In this document: in pieces, positions 1-6,739 of the stretch
Layout of the letters: every line of letters begins with the position of its first letter
Numbering within the stretch: position 1 is the stretch's first letter
Source of the DNA: Lachnospiraceae bacterium
GTDB taxonomy: Bacteria > Bacillota > Clostridia > Lachnospirales > Lachnospiraceae
Length of the DNA: 33,923 nt
Direction of reading: 5' to 3'
Assembly: GCA_029012365.1 (NCBI GenBank)
Contig: JAQXLY010000024.1
Location: 1-33,923, forward strand
Position numbers and translations under genes: made by a program
The notes under the pieces: generated by a model
The model's input: only the letters and a program-made list of their open reading frames with translations
Database searches by the model: none
What the model was told of the DNA's origin: nothing

Positions 1-5
1 ACATA

Positions 6-33
6 TTGACAATCTCATTGCAACATCTACCAT
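6..33 (+). promoter_or_regulatory. Possible promoter of the XRE gene
   Basis: A perfect TTGACA at 6-11 is followed after 16 bases by TACCAT at 28-33 (4 of 6 matches to TATAAT). A perfect TATAAT at 36-41 lies too far away (24 bases) to pair with it. The position just ahead of the XRE gene makes a promoter likely, but the exact -10 is unclear. Confidence 0.35.
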
Positions 34-58
34 TTTATAATTTGTCGGAGGGATAACT

Positions 59-265
59 ATGAATAATGAGCTGGTTTTAAGAAATAACTTAAAAGAAATC
101 CGGAAACAAAAGAAGCTCTCACAAGATGAGCTGGCAAAGATGGTAGGTGTTTCAAGAAACACAATCAGTTCCATTGAAACGGGCCAATTCAGCCCCACCG
201 CTAAATTGGCACTTATAATCTGTATTGCCTTAGATAAGAAATTTGAGGAGGTTTTTTTCTTCTGA
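59..265 (+). CDS. XRE-family helix-turn-helix regulator (YgzD-like), 68 aa
   Basis: This is a single-domain DNA-binding protein. Residues 8-62 form a Cro/C1-type HTH: the recognition region reads SQDELAKMVGVSRNTISSIE, followed by the family-typical TGQFSPTAKLALIICIALD. The length matches the YgzD/YozG group of very small regulators (66-70 aa), which usually sit beside membrane proteins or mobile genes and act as local repressors. The start is fixed by GGAGGG seven bases upstream. The gene ends in three phenylalanines (VFFF). Its natural partner probably lies left of the window. It faces the end of the hydrogenase operon, separated by a terminator, so a role in hydrogenase control is not indicated. 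Its target is unknown. Confidence 0.85.
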   Translation: MNNELVLRNNLKEIRKQKKLSQDELAKMVGVSRNTISSIETGQFSPTAKLALIICIALDKKFEEVFFF

Positions 266-292
266 TATGGAAAGATAAACTATCGGTTCATA

Positions 293-310
293 GAGCTTAT
301 CCATAAGCTC
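293..310. repeat. Short palindrome downstream of the XRE gene
   Basis: Two perfect 8-base arms, GAGCTTAT and ATAAGCTC, are separated by CC. The central gap is too tight for a good RNA hairpin without opening one pair. It could be an operator or chance. The rest of 266-366 shows nothing recognisable. Confidence 0.3.
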
Positions 311-366
311 CGGCGGTATTAGAAAACTTCCCCAGCTTGTAAGAATGGGAAGCCGCGCATACAAAA

Positions 367-390
367 GGGACCGCGCATCAGCGCGGTCCC
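367..390 (-). terminator. Rho-independent terminator of the hydrogenase operon
   Basis: Perfect 10-bp GC-rich arms (GGGACCGCGC / GCGCGGTCCC) enclose a four-base loop. Read on the minus strand the stem is followed by TTTTGT, so it ends the hydC-E-D-B-A transcript just past the hydA stop. On the plus strand the T tract is weak, though it may also stop read-through from the XRE gene. Confidence 0.9.
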
Positions 391-411
391 TCAATTAAAA
401 GGTTCTAAATC

Positions 412-2163
412 TTACAGGTTATGAATCTTTCTCTTTACATAGCTCGTATGCAAAATCTCATGTGCCTTATGGCTGCCCGGCTCGCCGAGGTAGCTCTTAT
501 AAAGCTCCTGAATGTCCGGATTCTCGTGAGAGCAACGGAGTGTATTTGCTGCATCGTAATCATAAAGAGCCTTTGCACGGATAGCACGAACATCCGTGAA
601 GTTGCGGGTTGCAGCGTCAACCTGCGGCTGACCGCCACCGTTTACACAGCCGCCCGGGCAGCCCATGATTTCGATGAAGTGGTAATTTGCTTCGCCGTTC
701 TTTACCTTTGTAAGGAGTTCCTTTGCATTCTTTAAGCCGGAAGCAACAGCAACATTCACCTTCATGCCGGCAACATCGTAGGTAGCTTCCTTGATACCCT
801 CGGTACCACGTACCTCGGTGAACTCAATCGGGGAATCCTTCTTCTCGCCGGTGAGCTTCCATACTGCGGTACGAAGAGCTGCTTCCATAACACCGCCGGT
901 AGCACCGAAGATAACAGCTGCACCGGTACCGGAGCCGAGAGGAGAATCGAACTCTTCATCCGGAAGGTCGGTGAATACGATGCCGAGACGCTTAATCAGT
1001 CTTGCAAGCTCTCTGGTGGTGATGGAGATATCTACATCCGGAACACCGGCTGCGCTCTGATCATCACGGCCAATCTCGAACTTCTTTGCGGTACACGGCA
1101 TTACGCTGACAGACACGATATCCTTTGCGTCGATGCCAACCTTCTCAGCATAGTAGGTCTTTAATGTAGCACCGAACATCTGCTGCGGAGACTTACAGGT
1201 GGAAAGGTTCTCGGTCATATCCGGGAAGTAATGCTCACAGTACTTAATCCAGCCCGGAGAACAGGATGTAATCATCGGCAGAACGCCGCCGTTCTGTACG
1301 CGGTCAAGGAATTCGTGGGATTCTTCCATGATGGTAAGGTCGGCAGAGAAATTGGTATCGAATACCTTCTCGAAGCCGATGCGGCGGAGTGCGGCAGCAA
1401 GCTTGCCCTGTACGCCGGTACCCATCGGATAGCCGAACTCTTCACCGAGAGCAGCACGTACAGCAGGAGCAACCTGAACGAATACATGCTTCGTCGGATC
1501 TGCGATTGCAGCAAGAACTTCATCGGTAGAATCCTTCTCGTAAAGAGCACCGGTCGGACATACTGCGATACACTGACCACAGGATACACAAGAGGTATCG
1601 CCGAGACCCATCTCGAAAGCAGAGGAGATGTTTGTAGCAAAGCCACGGTTGTTTGCACCGATTACGCCAACGCCCTGTACCTTTTCACAGACAGCAGAGC
1701 ATCTGCGGCAAAGGATACACTTGTTGTTATCACGAACCATATGTACAGCACTGGTATCAAGCTCATAGGTGTTTACGGAGCCTGCATAGACATCCTCACA
1801 CTCTACCTTTAAGTCCTTACAGAGCTTCTGTAATTCACAGTTTCCGCTGCGCACACAGGAGAGACACTTTCTGTCGTGGTTGGAAAGAATGAGCTCCAAA
1901 GTCTTTCTTCTGGATGCTAATACCTTAGGAGTATTCGTAAATACTTCCATACCCTCGTTTACCGGGTATACACAGGAAGCTACAAGGCTTCTTGCGCCTT
2001 TTACCTCTACCACACAAATACGGCAGGCGCCGATTGCGTTAATATCCTTTAAATAGCAGAGCGTAGGAATCTCAATATGTGCGATTCTTGCTGCCTCTAA
2101 GATAGTAGCGCCCTTTGGTGCGGTAACGGTCATACCATTAATCTTTAAAGTAACGGTTTCCAT
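412..2163 (-). CDS. hydA: [FeFe] hydrogenase catalytic subunit, NADH-dependent trimeric type, 583 aa
   Basis: This is the H-cluster subunit of a cytoplasmic HydABC (HndD-like, group A3) hydrogenase that couples H2 turnover to NAD(H) and ferredoxin. Domains in order: N-terminal [2Fe-2S] (Cys36, 47, 50, 64); His-Cys3 [4Fe-4S] (His96, Cys100, 103, 109); two [4Fe-4S] ferredoxin motifs (Cys149-159 and Cys192-202); then the H-domain. The H-cluster loops are TSCSPGW (299-305), MPCTAKKFE (355-363) and EIMGCPGGCVNGGG (498-511). The first loop has Ser302 where the textbook TSCCPxW has its second Cys; I believe this occurs in other trimeric enzymes. The start has GGAGG six bases upstream. It is the last gene of the operon. 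Maturases HydE/F/G are not in the window. Confidence 0.97.
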   Translation of the reverse strand: METVTLKINGMTVTAPKGATILEAARIAHIEIPTLCYLKDINAIGACRICVVEVKGARSLVASCVYPVNEGMEVFTNTPKVLASRRKTLELILSNHDRKCLSCVRSGNCELQKLCKDLKVECEDVYAGSVNTYELDTSAVHMVRDNNKCILCRRCSAVCEKVQGVGVIGANNRGFATNISSAFEMGLGDTSCVSCGQCIAVCPTGALYEKDSTDEVLAAIADPTKHVFVQVAPAVRAALGEEFGYPMGTGVQGKLAAALRRIGFEKVFDTNFSADLTIMEESHEFLDRVQNGGVLPMITSCSPGWIKYCEHYFPDMTENLSTCKSPQQMFGATLKTYYAEKVGIDAKDIVSVSVMPCTAKKFEIGRDDQSAAGVPDVDISITTRELARLIKRLGIVFTDLPDEEFDSPLGSGTGAAVIFGATGGVMEAALRTAVWKLTGEKKDSPIEFTEVRGTEGIKEATYDVAGMKVNVAVASGLKNAKELLTKVKNGEANYHFIEIMGCPGGCVNGGGQPQVDAATRNFTDVRAIRAKALYDYDAANTLRCSHENPDIQELYKSYLGEPGSHKAHEILHTSYVKRKIHNL

Positions 2164-2208
2164 GTTTTACCTCCAATTCAATTTAAGCTTATCAAGTTAC
2201 ACACTTGG

Positions 2209-2232
2209 CGCAGTCGTTGATATACAACTGCG
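2209..2232 (-). other. Hairpin in the hydB-hydA intergenic gap
   Basis: In the 78-base gap between hydB and hydA, CGCAGTCGTTG and CAACTGCG can pair around an ATATA loop with a small bulge. There is no T tract, so it is not an obvious terminator. It could stabilise or process the transcript and set the ratio of HydA to the upstream subunits. This is a structural prediction by eye only. Confidence 0.35.
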
Positions 2233-2241
2233 AATCGTAAC

Positions 2242-4032
2242 TTATTTCTTAGAAATTGCGCCAAACTTACACTTCTCCATACAAGCACCGCACTTTACGC
2301 ACTTGCTGGTATCGATTACGTGAGGCTCTTTTACAGTACCGCTTATTGCACCTGCCGGACACTGTCTTGCACAGAGCGTACAGCCCTTACACTTTGCAGG
2401 ATCGATAGAGAAGGACAGGAGATCCTTACATACGCCTGCAGGACATCTCTTCTCAACAACGTGAGCGATGTACTCATCCTTGAAGTAACGTAAGGTGGAA
2501 AGTACAGGGTTCGGAGCGGTCTGACCGAGACCACACAGGGAGTTTTCCTTAATGTAGTAGCAGAGCTCTTCTAACTTATCAAGGTCTTCTAAGGTAGCCT
2601 GACCCTTGGTAATCTTGTCTAAGATTTCATAGAGACGCTTTGTACCGATACGGCACGGTGTACACTTACCGCAGGACTCGTCAACGGTGAACTCAAGGAA
2701 GAACTTAGCGATATCAACCATACAGTTGTCCTCGTCCATAACGATAAGTCCGCCGGAGCCCATCATGGAGCCGATGGCAATGAGGTTATCGTAGTCAATC
2801 GGAACGTCAAAGTGGGAAGCCGGGATACATCCGCCGGACGGACCACCGGTCTGGGCAGCCTTGAACTTCTTGCCGTTCGGAATACCGCCGCCGATTTCCT
2901 CAACTACTTCACGAAGGGTAGTACCCATCGGAATCTCTACAAGACCGGTATTCTTAATCTTACCGCCGAGTGCGAATACCTTCGTACCCTTACTCTTCTC
3001 GGTACCCATGGAAGCAAACCACTCAGCACCGTTTAAGATAATCTGCGGAATATTTGCGTAGGTTTCTACGTTGTTCAAAATGGTAGGCTTTTCGAAAAGA
3101 CCCTTTTCAGCCGGGAACGGAGGTCTCGGTCTCGGCTCGCCGCGGTTACCCTCGATAGAGGTCATAAGAGCGGTTTCCTCACCACATACGAATGCACCTG
3201 CACCGAGACGGAGCTCGATGTCGAAATCAAAGCCGGTATCAAAGATGTTCTTACCGAGTAAGCCATATTCTCTGGCCTGCGTAATAGCGATGTTCAGACG
3301 GTCTACGGCAATCGGGTACTCTGCACGAACGTAGATGTAACCCTGATTGGCACCGATAGCATAACCGGCGATAGCCATAGCCTCGAGAACTACGTGCGGG
3401 TCGCCCTCAAGTACGGAACGATCCATGAATGCACCCGGGTCACCCTCATCGGCGTTACAGCAGACATACTTCTGACCGCCCTTTACAAGGTCCTTTGCCA
3501 GCTGCCACTTTCTGCCGGTCGGGAATCCGCCGCCGCCACGTCCGCGGAGACCGGAATCTAAGATGCATTTAATAACATCATCCGGAGTCATCTCGGTAAG
3601 AACCTTACCAAGTGCTTCATAACCGCGGGTACCGATGTACTCCTCGATATTTTCCGGATTGATAACACCACAGTTACGGAGGGCAATACGATGCTGCTTC
3701 TTGTAGAAGTCTGTATCAATAAGAGGCTTAACGCCTTCCTCGGTAACGGTGTCCTGGTAAACATACTTTGTAACTACACGACCCTTTAACAGGTGCTCGG
3801 AAACGATTTCCGGGATATACTCCGGCTTAACCATGGAATAGAAGGTTGCTTCCGGATATACAATCATAATCGGACCGAGAGCACAAAGACCATGACAACC
3901 GGTCTGTACTACGGAAACCTCTTCGGAAAGACCGTTCTTTGCGATTTCTTCTTTTAATAAATCGAAAATCTGCTGGCTGCCGGAGGAAGTACAACCGGTT
4001 CCGCCGCATACTAATACATGTGAACGATACAT
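2242..4032 (-). CDS. hydB: NADH-dependent [FeFe] hydrogenase flavoprotein subunit, NuoF-like, 596 aa
   Basis: This subunit holds FMN and the NAD(H) site and passes electrons to HydA and ferredoxin. The N-terminal thioredoxin-like [2Fe-2S] domain has Cys9, Cys14, Cys46 and Cys50. The NuoF core follows, with the glycine-rich loop GRGGGGFPTG at 164-173 and the CNADEGDPGAF stretch at 192-202; further on are GAGAFVCGEETALM and the C-terminal 4Fe-4S motif ESCGKCTPCRIG. Two extra ferredoxin motifs close the protein (CKGCTLCARQCPAGAI and CVKCGACMEKCKFGAI). This fusion of NuoE-N, NuoF and 2x[4Fe-4S] is typical of HydB/HndC. AGGAGG lies about eleven bases before the ATG. The gene lies 15 bases after hydD. 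Confidence 0.97.
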   Translation of the reverse strand: MYRSHVLVCGGTGCTSSGSQQIFDLLKEEIAKNGLSEEVSVVQTGCHGLCALGPIMIVYPEATFYSMVKPEYIPEIVSEHLLKGRVVTKYVYQDTVTEEGVKPLIDTDFYKKQHRIALRNCGVINPENIEEYIGTRGYEALGKVLTEMTPDDVIKCILDSGLRGRGGGGFPTGRKWQLAKDLVKGGQKYVCCNADEGDPGAFMDRSVLEGDPHVVLEAMAIAGYAIGANQGYIYVRAEYPIAVDRLNIAITQAREYGLLGKNIFDTGFDFDIELRLGAGAFVCGEETALMTSIEGNRGEPRPRPPFPAEKGLFEKPTILNNVETYANIPQIILNGAEWFASMGTEKSKGTKVFALGGKIKNTGLVEIPMGTTLREVVEEIGGGIPNGKKFKAAQTGGPSGGCIPASHFDVPIDYDNLIAIGSMMGSGGLIVMDEDNCMVDIAKFFLEFTVDESCGKCTPCRIGTKRLYEILDKITKGQATLEDLDKLEELCYYIKENSLCGLGQTAPNPVLSTLRYFKDEYIAHVVEKRCPAGVCKDLLSFSIDPAKCKGCTLCARQCPAGAISGTVKEPHVIDTSKCVKCGACMEKCKFGAISKK

Positions 4033-4047
4033 AATACTTCTTCCTCC

Positions 4048-4419
4048 TTATTTTTCTGCTGCACCGAGCGTGTACTTGGTAACGACCTGTCCACGAATCA
4101 GGTGCTGTTCTACAACTTCTTCTGCCTTTTCCGGGGTCATATGTACATAAGTAACCTTTTCTTTGCCCGGAGCAATAATCTCAACAATCGGCTCGTACTG
4201 GCAAAGACCGATACAACCGGTCTGCACTACAGCCACATCCTCAAGCTTCTTGTTCATTACAGCTTCTGCAAGAGCAGTTAAAACCGGTCTTGCGCCGCTT
4301 GCGATACCGCAGGTAGCCATACCGACAACAACTCTTGTCTGCGTATCGGATTCAGAACGAAGACCAACCTGGCCCTGCATCTTTTCCCGAATTGCCTTTA
4401 ACTCTTCAAGAGACTTCAT
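4048..4419 (-). CDS. hydD: HydD-like (2Fe-2S) thioredoxin-fold ferredoxin, 123 aa
   Basis: This is a small iron-sulfur protein related to NuoE C-terminal and HydB N-terminal domains. The start is placed at MKSLEELK because GGAGG lies five bases before that ATG; a longer frame from 4449 has no such site. Residues 28-117 form the thioredoxin-like ferredoxin domain. Only three Cys of the usual four are seen: Cys37 (ATCGIASGARP), Cys69 and Cys73 (QTGCIGLCQYEP); the second is replaced by Ser41. As I recall, the counterpart in the Acetobacterium woodii operon hydCEDBA copurifies with the enzyme. It probably docks on HydB or HydC, but its role is not settled. Confidence 0.85.
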   Translation of the reverse strand: MKSLEELKAIREKMQGQVGLRSESDTQTRVVVGMATCGIASGARPVLTALAEAVMNKKLEDVAVVQTGCIGLCQYEPIVEIIAPGKEKVTYVHMTPEKAEEVVEQHLIRGQVVTKYTLGAAEK

Positions 4420-4490
4420 ACTATCCTCCAATCTGCCATTTGATGGCATATCAAGTTTGGTGTTACAGTAGATTCGTTAAAGCATCGAAT

Positions 4491-5051
4491 CTATAGTTTA
4501 AAGGTGCCGTCATAGGTTTCGCCATAATTTTCTCTCAGGTAGTCCTTTATGTAAACGGACACCTCAGGCTCCTGAAAGGAAATGCCGCCGAGAACTTCAC
4601 GAAATTCTCTGGTGTCTAATGAAAATTCCTTTTCATTGAAACGGAATGTATATAAGAAATCACATTCCTCATGCATGGTAACTAAGGTATGGATGGTGCC
4701 GTTTATATCACCGAGCGGCATACGGTCGATGTGGGACAGAATAAATACTGCCTTAACGCGGGTGCCGACACCGGGGGTAGATGTAATCGAGAAGGAACCT
4801 CCCGTGCTTTCTGCTGCCTGCTTAAAAAACGGAACCCCAAGACCTACCTTTCTGGTAGTACGGGTGGTGAAAAACGGGTCCGTCACGGCAGCTACCTGTT
4901 CCGCGGTCATACCGCAGCCGTCGTCATCAATGATAACGGTAAGTGTATCCGCTACGGTCTGGGCATCTACAATAATAGTAACCAGAGAGGCTTTTGCACG
5001 TGTGGAATTCTCAGCAACATCAAGTATGTTTAAGGAAATCTCGGGCATCAT
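4491..5051 (-). CDS. hydE: GHKL-type ATP-binding protein inside the hydrogenase operon (HydE-like, not the maturase), 186 aa
   Basis: A histidine-kinase-like ATPase fold fills residues 5-110: N-box LDVAENSTRA, G1 box DDDGCGM, F/G2 region FFTTRTTRKVGLGVPFF. There is no dimerisation helix with a phospho-accepting His and no sensor domain, so it is not an ordinary sensor kinase. About 75 C-terminal residues carry no motif I know. It sits between hydC and hydD, as does the gene called HydE in A. woodii as I remember it; that name clashes with the radical-SAM maturase HydE, which this is not. It may phosphorylate or switch a hydrogenase partner. Start: AAAGGAG about ten bases before tandem ATGs. 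Confidence 0.8.
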   Translation of the reverse strand: MMPEISLNILDVAENSTRAKASLVTIIVDAQTVADTLTVIIDDDGCGMTAEQVAAVTDPFFTTRTTRKVGLGVPFFKQAAESTGGSFSITSTPGVGTRVKAVFILSHIDRMPLGDINGTIHTLVTMHEECDFLYTFRFNEKEFSLDTREFREVLGGISFQEPEVSVYIKDYLRENYGETYDGTFKL

Positions 5052-5087
5052 AACCGTAGTACTCCTTTCGAAAACGAAACTGACAAA

Positions 5088-5579
5088 TTATTCGTACTTC
5101 GCAAGAACATTCGCAATCTCATCAGCGGTAAGACGACCGTAAACGTCATCATTAATGGTCATTACCGGAGCGAGACCGCAGGCACCGATACAGCGGCATG
5201 CGTCCAGGGAGAACTTGCCGTCCGCAGTACACTGACCGCCTTCAATACCAAGTAATTCCTGAAGCTTGTTGTAGATGTCACCGGAACCCTTTACGTAGCA
5301 GGCTGTACCGAGGCAGACGGAAATCTTGTACTTTCCCTTCGGATACAGAGAAAACTGAGAGTAGAAGGTAGCAACACCGTAAACCTTTTCTAACGGGATG
5401 CCGCACTCATCAGCAACTATGGTCTGTACCTCAATCGGAAGGTAGCCGTAGATGTCCTGAGCCTTCTGCAAAATCGGCATCAGGGAGCCTCTGTCATCCT
5501 TTAACTCGGCAATGACAGCGCGAAGCTGTTCTTCCTGTTCCTTTGTTCCACGGAACGGAACGGTTGATTTAGAACCCAT
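5088..5579 (-). CDS. hydC: NADH-dependent [FeFe] hydrogenase subunit, NuoE-like, 163 aa
   Basis: This is the first gene of the leftward operon. It encodes the 24-kDa-type (NuoE/HndA) subunit, an N-terminal helical bundle (about 10-80, including YLPIEVQ and VYGVATFYSQF) followed by a thioredoxin-fold [2Fe-2S] domain with Cys89, Cys94, Cys130 and Cys134 (CLGTAC and CIGAC). It relays electrons between HydB and HydA in the cytoplasm. The length matches the family (about 160 aa). A strong AAAGGAGG lies ten bases before the ATG. A Rex-like site and a candidate promoter lie 70-110 bases upstream. Confidence 0.95.
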   Translation of the reverse strand: MGSKSTVPFRGTKEQEEQLRAVIAELKDDRGSLMPILQKAQDIYGYLPIEVQTIVADECGIPLEKVYGVATFYSQFSLYPKGKYKISVCLGTACYVKGSGDIYNKLQELLGIEGGQCTADGKFSLDACRCIGACGLAPVMTINDDVYGRLTADEIANVLAKYE

Positions 5580-5650
5580 TTCTTTAACCTCCTTTAATAT
5601 CTTTGCAGTCTTTCAATGGGATGAAGACTGATTACATGACACACGCTATT

Positions 5651-5668
5651 ATGTTAAAAAAATAACGA
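5651..5668. promoter_or_regulatory. Candidate Rex operator
   Basis: The 18-mer at this position matches the classical Rex consensus TTGTTAANNNNTTAACAA at 11 of 14 specified bases (TGTTAA, four bases, then aTAAC and the final A). Rex represses fermentative and hydrogenase genes when NADH/NAD+ is low in Firmicutes. The site overlaps the proposed -10 of hydC-E-D-B-A, which suits repression. Assignment is by consensus only. Confidence 0.45.
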
Positions 5669-5687
5669 TATCATGCGCACACGACAA
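5659..5687 (-). promoter_or_regulatory. Candidate promoter of hydC-E-D-B-A
   Basis: On the minus strand TTGTCG (5682-5687) and TATTTT (5659-5664) are separated by 17 bases, each matching its consensus at 4 of 6 positions. It lies about 80 bases before the hydC start and is overlapped by the Rex-like site. Other AT-rich hexamers nearby could serve instead. Confidence 0.35.
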
Positions 5688-5833
5688 AAAACGCGCAAAG
5701 AACCCAAAAAATAAACGCGCCTTTGCGTGCGTCGTACAGTTGGGAATTACATCATATGATATATGATATAACACTATATTTTATTATATCATAGAAAGAT
5801 AAAAAAAGCTAGAATAAAAGTGTAAAATAATTC

Positions 5834-5862
5834 GGGACATTTCAGAGAAATTGTGGTATACT
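5834..5862 (+). promoter_or_regulatory. Candidate promoter of the hydrogenase accessory operon
   Basis: GGGACA (5834-5839) and TATACT (5857-5862) are 17 bases apart, and a TGG just before the -10 gives an extended -10 element. This lies about 70 bases before the first DRTGG gene. It also shows that the ATG at 5853, within the promoter, is not a real start. Confidence 0.5.
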
Positions 5863-5933
5863 TTTTGTATGTAGCTTTTTTTTTAATACAAATATCCGGA
5901 ACAACAATAAAATCTGGAAAGGAAGGTGAAGGT

Positions 5934-6296
5934 ATGACAATCTTGGAAATTAAGGAAATTCTGGGGGCGAGAGTACTGAGCGGGGAGGAATGGCTTACAA
6001 AGGAGGTACATACGGCATGCGGTTCCGATATGATGAGTGATGTACTTGCCTTTGTAAAGGATCAGGCTGTTTTGCTTACCGGTCTGTGTAATCCTCAGGT
6101 AATCCGCACCGCAGAGATGATGGATATCGTCTGCATTGTATTTGTACGTGATAAAAAGCCGGATGAAGAGATGATTCGTCTCGCAAACGAGCGGGAAATC
6201 CCGCTTCTTGCTACCGGGCATCGTATGTTTTCCGCCTGCGGAATGCTTTACGAAAAAGGATTGCGGGGAGGGAAAGATTATGAGCGATACGATTAA
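5934..6296 (+). CDS. DRTGG-domain protein, 120 aa
   Basis: This protein consists almost wholly of a DRTGG-type domain, a ligand-binding alpha/beta fold also found in phosphotransacetylase and beside CBS domains. Typical features are KEILGARVLSG near the start, the central SDMMSDVLAFVKDQAVLLTG and the hydrophobic strand DIVCIVFV. The ATG at 5934 is chosen for the purine-rich GGAAGG ahead of it; the earlier in-frame ATG overlaps the promoter. It is the first gene of the rightward operon and its end overlaps the next gene by 17 bases, so translation is coupled. The ligand is unknown. The second DRTGG-like protein (8047-8397) in the same operon suggests a pair of sensor or adaptor proteins. Confidence 0.8.
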   Translation: MTILEIKEILGARVLSGEEWLTKEVHTACGSDMMSDVLAFVKDQAVLLTGLCNPQVIRTAEMMDIVCIVFVRDKKPDEEMIRLANEREIPLLATGHRMFSACGMLYEKGLRGGKDYERYD

Positions 6297-6705
6297 GCTG
6301 CATTATACGGTTTCCACGGAGGATTTTACAAGGGCAGGAGAAGCCTCCGGGGACGTAAAGAGAAAATTAAAGCAAATGGGAAGCTCTCCGGAGGTAGTAC
6401 GTAAGGTAGCGATTGCAATGTATGAGGGTGAAATTAACATGGTCATCCATGCGAACGGAGGTACGATTGATGTGGAGATTACACCGGAAGAAATTGTGAT
6501 GGTATTACAGGACTCCGGACCCGGTATTGCGGATGTCGAGAAGGCAATGCAGGCGGGATATTCCACGGCACCGGACAGGGTGAGGGCGTTAGGCTTCGGC
6601 GCAGGAATGGGGCTTCCGAATATGAAGCAGTATTCCGATGAGATGAATATCGAAACGACGATAGGAGTCGGTACGAAGGTGACGATGAAGGTATTCCAGA
6701 CCTGA
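6280..6705 (+). CDS. RsbW/RsbT-like ATP-binding protein (anti-sigma/switch kinase family), 141 aa
   Basis: This is a stand-alone GHKL ATPase: N-box YEGEINMVIHA (Glu, Asn and His in place), G1 box DSGPGI, G2 box GFGAGMGLPNM. Size and motifs fit the RsbW/SpoIIAB/RsbT kinases, which phosphorylate STAS-domain proteins or bind sigma factors, but no STAS partner lies nearby. The start MSDTIKLHY has GGAGGGAAAG just upstream and lies inside the end of the DRTGG gene. With the unrelated GHKL protein in the hyd operon, the locus holds two such ATPases. I infer that it reads out the state of the following iron-sulfur protein, without direct evidence. Confidence 0.85.
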   Translation: MSDTIKLHYTVSTEDFTRAGEASGDVKRKLKQMGSSPEVVRKVAIAMYEGEINMVIHANGGTIDVEITPEEIVMVLQDSGPGIADVEKAMQAGYSTAPDRVRALGFGAGMGLPNMKQYSDEMNIETTIGVGTKVTMKVFQT

Positions 6706-6739
6706 TGGTTTAGTCGTGGCACAGGAAAAGAGGGTTTAC

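Larger units (their letters stand above)
5580..5933. promoter_or_regulatory. Divergent intergenic region between the two hydrogenase-related operons
   Basis: This 354-base gap carries no gene. It holds the leftward hyd promoter with the Rex-like palindrome, a segment rich in CGCG with partial inverted repeats (CGCAAAG near 5695 and CTTTGCG near 5721), and an AT-rich stretch. The last includes the perfect palindrome ATCATATGAT (5751-5760) and the arms ATGATATA / TATATCAT (about 5763 to 5792). The rightward promoter is at 5834-5862. The layout suggests joint control of the catalytic and the accessory operon. Confidence 0.6.

Noticed and set aside
6..41. TTGACA plus perfect TATAAT at the left end as one promoter
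   Set aside because: The spacing of 24 bases is too long for sigma-A; a weaker -10 with 16-base spacing was listed instead.
1231..1812. 193-codon plus-strand open frame inside hydA
   Set aside because: It lies wholly antisense to conserved hydrogenase domains, and its residues reflect the mirrored codons of hydA.
5853..5933. Upstream extension of the first DRTGG protein
   Set aside because: The ATG at 5853 overlaps the -10 element of the promoter, and the added residues do not fit the family; a ribosome site precedes ATG 5934.
6716..6739. GTG start for the sensor-type hydrogenase homologue
   Set aside because: There is no ribosome site ahead of it, while a purine-rich AGGAAAAGAGGG precedes ATG 6740 and the ferredoxin domain begins shortly after.
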